Source: Armigeres subalbatus (lineage: Eukaryota; Arthropoda; Insecta; Diptera; Culicidae). Taken from it: 64,000 bases of DNA. Location of the stretch: NCBI RefSeq assembly GCF_024139115.2, contig NC_085140.1, positions 460,071,506-460,135,505 on the forward strand. Direction: 5' to 3'. Positions 57,093-64,000 of the stretch are shown piece by piece. The position numbers and the translations under genes are program-made. The notes under the pieces are model-generated. The model saw nothing but the letters and a program-made list of their open reading frames with translations, was not told the DNA's origin and did no database searches. The stretch's first letter is position 1, and each line of letters begins with the position of its first letter.

Positions 57093-60000
57093 GCCTTTCT
57101 CGTATACAAAGTATACGTAAAGGCTATATGTTCGCTCCAAAAACGAACTTTTTATAGGAGGCCCGGAGGCCCATAGTGTTATATACCGATCGACTCAGCT
57201 CGACGAATTGGAGTGATGTCTGTGTGTGTGTATGTGTGTGTGTATGTGTGTGTGTGCGCAAAAAGTCTAGCTCACTTTTTGGGCATTTATCCTCAACCGA
57301 TTTGCTCGCAACAAGTTGCATTCGACGCAGAATCCTGTCCCATTGTTTCCTATTGAAAATTGACCCGATCGGACTATGGGCTTAGAAGTTATGGACAAAA
57401 TACTTTTTTTCATAAAAATGCACATTAAAAAGTCTAGCTCACTTTTTGGGAACTTATTCTCAAACGATTTGCTCGCAACAAGTTGCATTCGACGCAGAAT
57501 ACTGTTTTATTGTTTCCTATTCAAAACTGACCCGATCGGACTATGGGCTTAGAAGTTATGACCAAAATACATTTTTTCATAAAAAAGCACATCAAAAAGT
57601 CTAGTTCACTTTTTGGGCACTTATTTTCAACCGATTTGCTCGCAACAATTTGCAATCGACGCAAAATCCTGTCCCATTGTTTCCTATTGAAAACTGACCT
57701 GATCGGACTATGGGCTTAGAAGTTATGGCCAAAATACTTTTTTTCATAAAAAAGCACATTAAAAAGTCTAGCTCACTTTTTGGGCACTTATTTTCAACCA
57801 ATTTGCTCGCAACAAGTTGCAATCGACGCAAAATCCTGTCTCATTATTTCCTATTGAAAACTGACCTGATCGGACTATGGGCTTAGGAGTTATGGCCAAA
57901 ATACTTTTTTTCATAAAAAAGCACATTAAAAAGTCTAGCTCACTTTTTGGGCACTTATTCTCAACCAATGTGTTCGCAATAAGTTGCATTCGACGCAGTA
58001 TTCTGTCCCATTGTTTCCTATTGAAAATTGACCCGATCAGACTATGGGCTTAGAAGTTATGGCCAAAATACTTTTTTCATATAAAACCACATTAAAAAGT
58101 CTAGCTCACTTTTGGGCACTTATTCTCAACCGATTTGCTCGCAACAAATTGCACTCGACGCAGAATTCTGTCCCATTGTTTCCTATTGAAAATTGACCCG
58201 ATCGGACTATGGGCTTAGAAGTTATGGCCAAAATACTTTTTTTCGTATAAAAGCACATTAGAAAGTCTAGCTCACTTTTTGGGCACTTATTCTCAACCGT
58301 TTTGCTAAAAACAAGTTGCAATCGACGCAAAATCCTGTCCCATTATTTCCAATTGAAAATTGACCTGATCGGACTATGGGCTTAGAAGTTATGGCCAAAA
58401 CTCGTAACAAGTTGCAATCGACGCAAAATCCTGTCCCATTATTTCCTATTGAAAACTGACCCGATCGGGCTATGGGCTTAGAAGTTATGGCCAAAATACT
58501 CTTTTTTCATAAAAAAGCACATTAAAAAGTCTAGCTCACTTTTTGGGCACTTATTCTCAACCAATGTGTTCGCAACAAGTTGCATTCGATGCAGAATCCT
58601 GTCCCATTGTTTCCTATTGAAAACTGACCCGATCGGACTATGGGCTTAGAAGTCATGGCCAAAATACTTTTTTTCATAAAAATGCACATTGAAAAGTCTA
58701 TCACACTTTTTGGGCACTTATTCTCAACCGATTTGCTCGCAACAAATTGGAATCGACGCAGAAACCTGTCCCATTGTTTCCTATTGAAAACTGACCTGAT
58801 CGGGCTTAGAAGTTAATGCCAAAATACTTTTTTTCATATAAAAGCACATTAAAAAGTCTAGCTCACTTTTTGGGCACTTATTCTCAACCGATTTGCTCGC
58901 AACAAATTGAATTCGACGCAGAATCCTGTCCCATTGTTTCCAATTGAAAACTGACCCGATCGGACTATGGGCTTAGAAGTTAAGGCCAAAATACATTTTT
59001 TCATAAAAAAGCACATCAAAAAGTCTAGTTCACTTTTTGGGCACTTATTCTCAATCGTTTTGCTCGCAAGAAGTTGCAATCGACGCAAAATCCTGTCCCA
59101 TTATTTCCAATTGAAAACTGACCTGATCGGACTATGGGCTTAGAAGTTATGGCCAAAACTCGTAACAAGTTGCAATCGACGCAAAATCCTGTCCCATTAT
59201 TTCCTATTGAAAACTGACCCGATCGGGCTATGGGCTTAGAAGTTATGGCCAAAATACTTTTTTTTTTCATAAAAAAGCACATTAAAAAGTCTAGCTCACT
59301 TTTTGGGCACTTATTCTCAGCCAATGTGATCGCAACAAGTTGCATTCGATGCAGAATCCTGTCCCATTGTTTCCTATTGAAAACTGACCCGATCGGACTA
59401 TGGGCTTAAAAGTTATGGCCAAAATACTTTTTTTCATAAAAAATCACATTGAAAAGTCTATCACACTTTTTGGGCACTTATTCTCAACCGATTTGCTCGC
59501 AACAAATTGGAATCGACGCAGAAACCTGTCCCATTGTTTCCTATTGAAAACTGACCTGATCGGGCTTAGAAGTTAAGGCCAAAATACTTTTTTTTTATAT
59601 AAAAGCACATTAAAAAGTCTAGCTCACTTTTTGGGCACTTATTCTCAACCGATTTGCTCGCAACAAGTTGCATTCGATGCAGAATCCTGTCCCATTGTTT
59701 CCTATTGAAAATTGACCCGATCGGACTATGGGCTTAGAAGTTATGACCAAAATTCTTTTTGCCTTTCTTGTATACAAAGTATACTTAAAGGCTATATGTT
59801 TTCTCCAAAAACGAACTTTTTTATAGGAGGCCCGTAGACTCATAGTGTTATATACCGATCGACTCAGCTCGACGAATTAAAGTGATGTCTGTGTGTGTAT
59901 GTGTGTGCGCAAAATAATCTCACTGATTTTTCAGGCACTTATCCTTAACCATTTCATTTCTTAGGCATTTATCCTCAACCGATTTGCTCGCAACAAGTTG

Positions 60001-60318
60001 CATTTGACGCGGAATCTTGTCCCATTGTTTCGTATCGAAAACCGGCCCAGTCGGACTATGGGCTTCGGAGTTATGGCCAGTTTTTACAAGAAAAATTCTT
60101 TTCCTCTATTTAGGCACTTACTCTCGGCTGATTTACTCGCAACATTCGACGCAGAATCATGTCCCATTGTTTCCTATTAAAAATTGGCCGGATCGGACTA
60201 TGGGCTCAGAAGTTGTGGCCAAAATACTTTTTTTCATACCAAAAGTGCGAAGAAATTACTCACTCACAAGAAACGAGAAAGGCACTATCACTGCTAGGTG
60301 GATTAATCTGGGTTTTAA
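57093..60318. mobile_element. Repeat element with 167-bp monomer array and foldback-type end
   Basis: It starts with a hairpin (GCCTTTCTCGTATAC-AAA-GTATACGTAAAGGC, 57093-57124) and a head sequence with GT-rich tract (57220-57260). The 14-unit array follows, then a second head copy at 59761-59910, about three diverged monomers, and the TIR GCTAGGTGGATTAATCTGGG (ending ~60318) that also ends the foldback at 15.2 kb. No protein is encoded; minus-strand ORFs are monomer translations. Confidence 0.75.
57265..59757. repeat. Satellite-like array, 167-bp monomer, 14 units
   Basis: GTCTAGCTCACTTTTTGGGC (with variants) starts units at 57265, 57432, 57599, 57766, 57933, 58099, 58265, 58529, 58696, 58856, 59023, 59289, 59456 and 59618. 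Most steps are 166-167 bases. Two units (58265, 59023) carry the same ~97-base partial duplication. Four consecutive units from 58265 and from 59023 match each other better than their neighbours. Confidence 0.95.
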
Positions 60319-61028
60319 AAGTGCATTTTCATTTTCGGCCAAGTTCATATTGCATTTATCTATTTCTAAGTATGCCGAAATTATTGGACGACGATCTACC
60401 CACAACTGTAACTAGCATTAAGTTGATTTTGCTCAAGTATGTTCGGGCGAGCATAAACATATTTTTTCTAAGGCTGCATTTCATTTTCGAATTAATCTCA
60501 AATTAAATTAATAATGACTATTGTATAATTACTGAATAACGCTGTTCACACAACAAAATTATCTTCGACAGATATTGAATAAGGTACCAGTCAAAACGAT
60601 TAATGCAAGAGATGGCGTTTTTTCAATGGTAGTAAAATCAAAATTGCATCACTATTAAACTACTAATCAGTGCAAACTATGTGCAGGAGATAATCTTTTC
60701 ACCTCATACTTCATTCCTTATCACTACTTTCTTCTTAAACAGCACCATTTTCCTTAAATTTTCGAAATACTTGATTTTCCCATACATTTTATCGATTTCC
60801 AACTACCATTCTTCCATGAGCCCATGGAGAAAATTTTGAAAAACTCAGAACATAGAGTAGCAGGCTTAACAACACAGATAGACACGCCGGTATCGCCACT
60901 CAGTGACGAGTACCGTAAACATGGTGCACGGAAGGTTGTTGTCTACACTTTTTACTGCTGCTGCACCCTGGAAGTAAATGTCATCGAAGTAAACAGTCGG
61001 TCCCTTATTGTTTTGACAGATATTGGAC
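60319..61028. other. Unassigned spacer
   Basis: No gene was recognised. ORFs around 60824-61066 on both strands have no family resemblance. Confidence 0.4.
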
Positions 61029-61033
61029 AATAC

Positions 61034-61328
61034 TGTGCGGCCTAGATCTGCCGAACGAGCTATCACGGGGTGTGCTGTCTAATCGCGCGTGCGACTCCGT
61101 TTGTTGTCCCACGAGGAAAGGGGCAAAGTCATGGCCTGCTATTTACCAGTTAGTGTTGACAACCAAACCGTTATACGATATTTGCATATCACAAGGAAAG
61201 GGGCAAAGTCATGGCCTGCTATTTACCAGTTAGTGTTGTCAACCAAACCGTTATACGATATTTGCATATCTGTCATCAATGCACTCTAAAAGTGGATTGC
61301 CCAACTCCTAATATATCTCACCCTCACA
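61034..61328. repeat. Left LTR with internal 80-bp tandem duplication
   Basis: 295 bp. The block beginning CACRAGGAAAGGGGCAAAGT is present twice (61110 and 61190), which explains the extra length over the right LTR. Confidence 0.7.
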
Positions 61329-62389
61329 TTCCCCTTCTTCTCTCACTAAAAAAGAGAAAAAAACCATTGACTTAGGATTTTCATAAACAACTATTTACAT
61401 CGCATTTTTTTCTAATTTTACAATCCAGTATCCAATATCCGTACTCAATTCCTATATTCAAAATCATCCTAATTCAAATTGGAATTCAAATATTTCAATA
61501 TGATTTTCCAATCTGATACTCAAATCCAATGTATGAACAAGAAAAGCAAATCCAATATTCCTATTCCATGAACAAAGTTTTATTCCCAGACCAACATTGG
61601 AACGTTTTTATAATGGAATACTAAAATCAAACATTTATATAAAATGATCAAGTTTTTTTTCATTCTCCTCATCTTCCATGGCTCTGCATTACAACTAGTT
61701 CTCGGTTTACTATTTATGTGTTCTTTAGCATTTTCACAGTAATTAATTGAAAGTTTTATTTATGCCTGCCATTGCATGGTTATGTATTTTGTCCATCCAA
61801 TTTTCACAACTAATATTCTAATCCATGTTAGCTATTTCAGACTCATGATCCTCCAGCTGTATTCCTTCTATTTTTTTTGCGAATATTTTCAGCATTGCAA
61901 TCCAAAACCAATAGAAATCGATCCGGCAGTCCATATCCAATACAATTTGATGACCTTCCAATGGGAAAATCAAAACAATATCGGTGGTTCGCCAAACATA
62001 CTATGCCCTTCAAGTTCAAGCCAAAGTCCGATACTCTCACACAACACCTCCGAAATTCAGATTTGAATAGTTGTGTTCTGCTGATCCGCATTAACGTTGC
62101 TTTGACGCGAACAATCCGACCTTCTTTTACACAATCTTCACCATCAAAAGCTGCAACAATCCGATACTCTTCCAGAGCACCTTCGAGAACACAAGAAGAA
62201 AACCGATGGGAAAACAAATCATTTATTCCGAAAAAAAAATCATGTTTAGTCGAAACCGATAAGAAAAACCAAATCTGGTACTTCGATATTACAAGTGGAA
62301 ACCGATGAGAAAACGAATCACTTGCTTCGGCGCTACTCCAGAATTCTTTCGACATTTTAACTCGTTTAAGTTAAACCAATAAGAAAACA

Positions 62390-63355
62390 AATAACTTTTT
62401 TTACGGCGTTTTTCCAGAGCGTCTGCGACGTCACAAGCCAAAACATTCAATCCAGTGCTCTACCACAGCAGCTTCGACATCACATGTCGAAACCGATGAG
62501 AAAACAAATCATTTATGCTGGCGCTCTTCCAAAGCGCTTTCAACTTTTGTTAAGTAAAAACCGTTGAGAAACAACACATTTGTCAATCCAGCGTCAGAAA
62601 TCGAAACCGATATGCAAATCATTTTATCCGACGCTCTTCCAGATCGTCTTCGACACTACAAGTCTAAACCGATGAGCAAATCATTCATTCCGACGCTTCC
62701 CACAGCGTCTTCGACATCACAAGTCGAATCCAATGTGCAAATTTATCAATCCGACGTTCTTCCAGAGCGTCTTCGACATCACAAGTCGAAACCGATGTGC
62801 AAATCATTCAATTCGACACTCTTCCAAAGCGTCTTCGACACTACAAGTCGAAACCGATGAGCAAATTTTTCAATCCGACGCTCTTCCAGAGCGTCTTCGA
62901 CATCACAAGCCGAAACCGATGTGCAAATCATTTAATCCGACGCTCTTCCAGAGCGTCTTCGATATCACAAGTCAAAACCGATGTGCAAATCATTTAATTC
63001 GACGATCTTCCAGAGCGTCTTCGACACTACAACTCGAAACCGATGAGCAAATTCAATCCGACGCTTTTCCAGAGCGTCTTCGTCATCCCAAGCCGAAACC
63101 AATGTGCAAATTATTTAATCCGACGCTCTTCCAGAGTGTCTTCGACATCACAAGTCGAAACCGATGTGTAAATCATTCAATCCGACGCTCTTCCAGAGCG
63201 TCTTCGACATCACAAGTCGAAACCGATGTGCAAATAATTTAATCCGACGCTCTTCCAGAGCGTCTTCGACACCACAAGTCGAAACCGATGAGCAAATTTC
63301 TTAATCCGATGCTCTTCCAGAGCGTCTTCGACATCACAAGTCGAAACCGATGAAA
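62390..63355. repeat. Minisatellite, ~62-bp unit, about 14 copies
   Basis: Each unit contains the hairpin GACGCTC-TTCCA-GAGCGTC followed by TTCGACATCACAAGTCGAAA and CCGATGTGCAAATCATT. Clear units begin near 62635, 62698, 62758, 62821, 62883, 62945, 63007, 63066, 63127, 63190, 63250 and 63312; earlier ones are diverged. Because 62 is not a multiple of 3, ORFs through it rotate frames and show a 62-residue period. Confidence 0.9.
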
Positions 63356-63432
63356 AAATGTCCCAATCACGCCCACAGGATACTTACAAAACAATTATTT
63401 CCAATCAGGAACAACCTGGCAGGATCGCCAAA

Positions 63433-63649
63433 TGTGCGGCCTAGTTCTGCCGAACGAGCTATCACGGGGTGTGCTGTCTAATCGCGCGTGCGACTCCGTT
63501 TGTTGTCCCACGAGGAAAGAGGCAAAGTCATGGCCTGCTATTTTCTAGTTAGTGTTGACAACCAAACCGTTATACGATGATATTTGCATATCTGTCATCA
63601 ATGCACTCAAAAAGTGGATGCCCAACTCCTAATATATCTCACCCTCACA
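63433..63649. repeat. Right LTR
   Basis: 217 bp, one copy of the 80-bp block. Close match to 61034-61328 apart from that duplication and a few substitutions. Confidence 0.7.
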
Positions 63650-63654
63650 AGTAC

Positions 63655-64000
63655 CTGCGATTTTATTACTGTGTGATTTTTTACTTTCGAACTGTCACTT
63701 TCAAGTTTAATTTAATTTCATATCAGTAAATAAGACGCAGCCTAAGAAGTTAATCATTTTCAGGAATATAAGGTATTGTTCCTAGATTTTTTTGGTATTT
63801 TGGTCTGAAAGTATTTCGGAATTTCATTTAAAACTGGAAAATAAAAAAATATGGTCGTATCCGAATAACTACAAACTGGATGGATGTAGGCTTTATTCAC
63901 TCCTTCAGCAGATATTAGCCTTTAGGCACAGAGAACAGACATGGATGCTCGAACAAAATTTCCTTAAAAACTTGTGTAAAGATTTAAATCGCACCTGAGC
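63655..64000. other. Unassigned end of window
   Basis: AT-rich; one short ORF (63792-63998) open to the window end without recognisable similarity. Confidence 0.4.

Larger units (their letters stand above)
61029..63654. mobile_element. Non-autonomous LTR element (TRIM/LARD-like)
   Basis: Direct repeats at 61034-61328 and 63433-63649 both start TGTGCGGCCTAG and end CACCCTCACA, the TG...CA form of LTRs. Flanks are AATAC and AGTAC, a probable 5-bp target duplication with one change. The 2.1-kb interior has no gag or pol and no obvious primer-binding site; its 3' half is a 62-bp minisatellite. It would depend on enzymes from another element. Confidence 0.65.

Noticed and set aside
57601..59345. 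Series of ~75-codon minus-strand ORFs with similar proteins
   Set aside because: They are translations of the 167-bp monomer; similarity reflects the tandem array.
62733..63242. 169-codon ORF as a repeat protein gene
   Set aside because: Arises from the 62-bp minisatellite read in rotating frames; no evidence of expression.

Overview
The window looks like non-coding, transposon-dense DNA from a culicine mosquito, most likely Aedes. This is inferred from what is present: a tRNA-Ile-like SINE with a hexamer tail resembling the Aedes Gecko family, JAM1-like RTE retrotransposons, an R1-clade element sitting in a (CA)n tract, a BEL/Pao LTR element, and many TIR/foldback elements. I find no intact host protein-coding gene. 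Every ORF with recognisable protein similarity belongs to a broken retroelement, and the other long ORFs are microsatellite, minisatellite or repeat shadows.

Layout. 0-7 kb: AT-rich background with a foldback element, a 309-bp hAT-type MITE with a perfect 8-bp target duplication, an 83-bp near-perfect palindrome, and a Tc1/mariner-like TIR element split by a Gecko-like SINE with a 24-bp target duplication. 7.0-15.2 kb: a foldback element whose internal (CA)n tract holds a head-to-tail series of R1-clade LINE pieces, the first nearly full length. 15.2-20.1 kb: a tRNA-Val-like SINE, then a 4.1-kb TTAA-flanked piggyBac-like TIR element filled with two different tandem-repeat arrays. 21.4-22.7 kb: a TIR element with a 6-bp duplication. 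23-29 kb: mostly unassigned, with a hammerhead-like RNA motif on the minus strand at 27.3 kb.

29-33 kb: a 5'-truncated LINE (minus strand, 11-bp target duplication) and a JAM1-like RTE element (17-bp target duplication) that has lost its reverse-transcriptase active site. 34-39 kb: three TIR/foldback elements lying end to end, one with another nested in it. 42.8-44.1 kb: a second RTE copy missing its 3' half. 45-51.3 kb: a decayed BEL/Pao pol on the minus strand, split by a 3.3-kb LINE on the plus strand with a 10-bp target duplication. 51.8-53.4 kb: a dispersed repeat interrupted by a tRNA-derived SINE, an RNase H fragment and an RTE fragment. 57.1-60.3 kb: a satellite-like array of 167-bp units with a 760-bp higher-order duplication. 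61.0-63.6 kb: a non-autonomous LTR element carrying a 62-bp minisatellite.

The window is best read as a record of serial insertion (SINE into MITE, LINE into BEL, LINEs into the microsatellite of a foldback, TIR element inside TIR element). The most notable points are the hammerhead-like motifs, two divergent LINE families sharing a 5' UTR module, two R1-clade copies with near-identical 3' UTRs but diverged ORF2, and mobile elements that carry satellite arrays.
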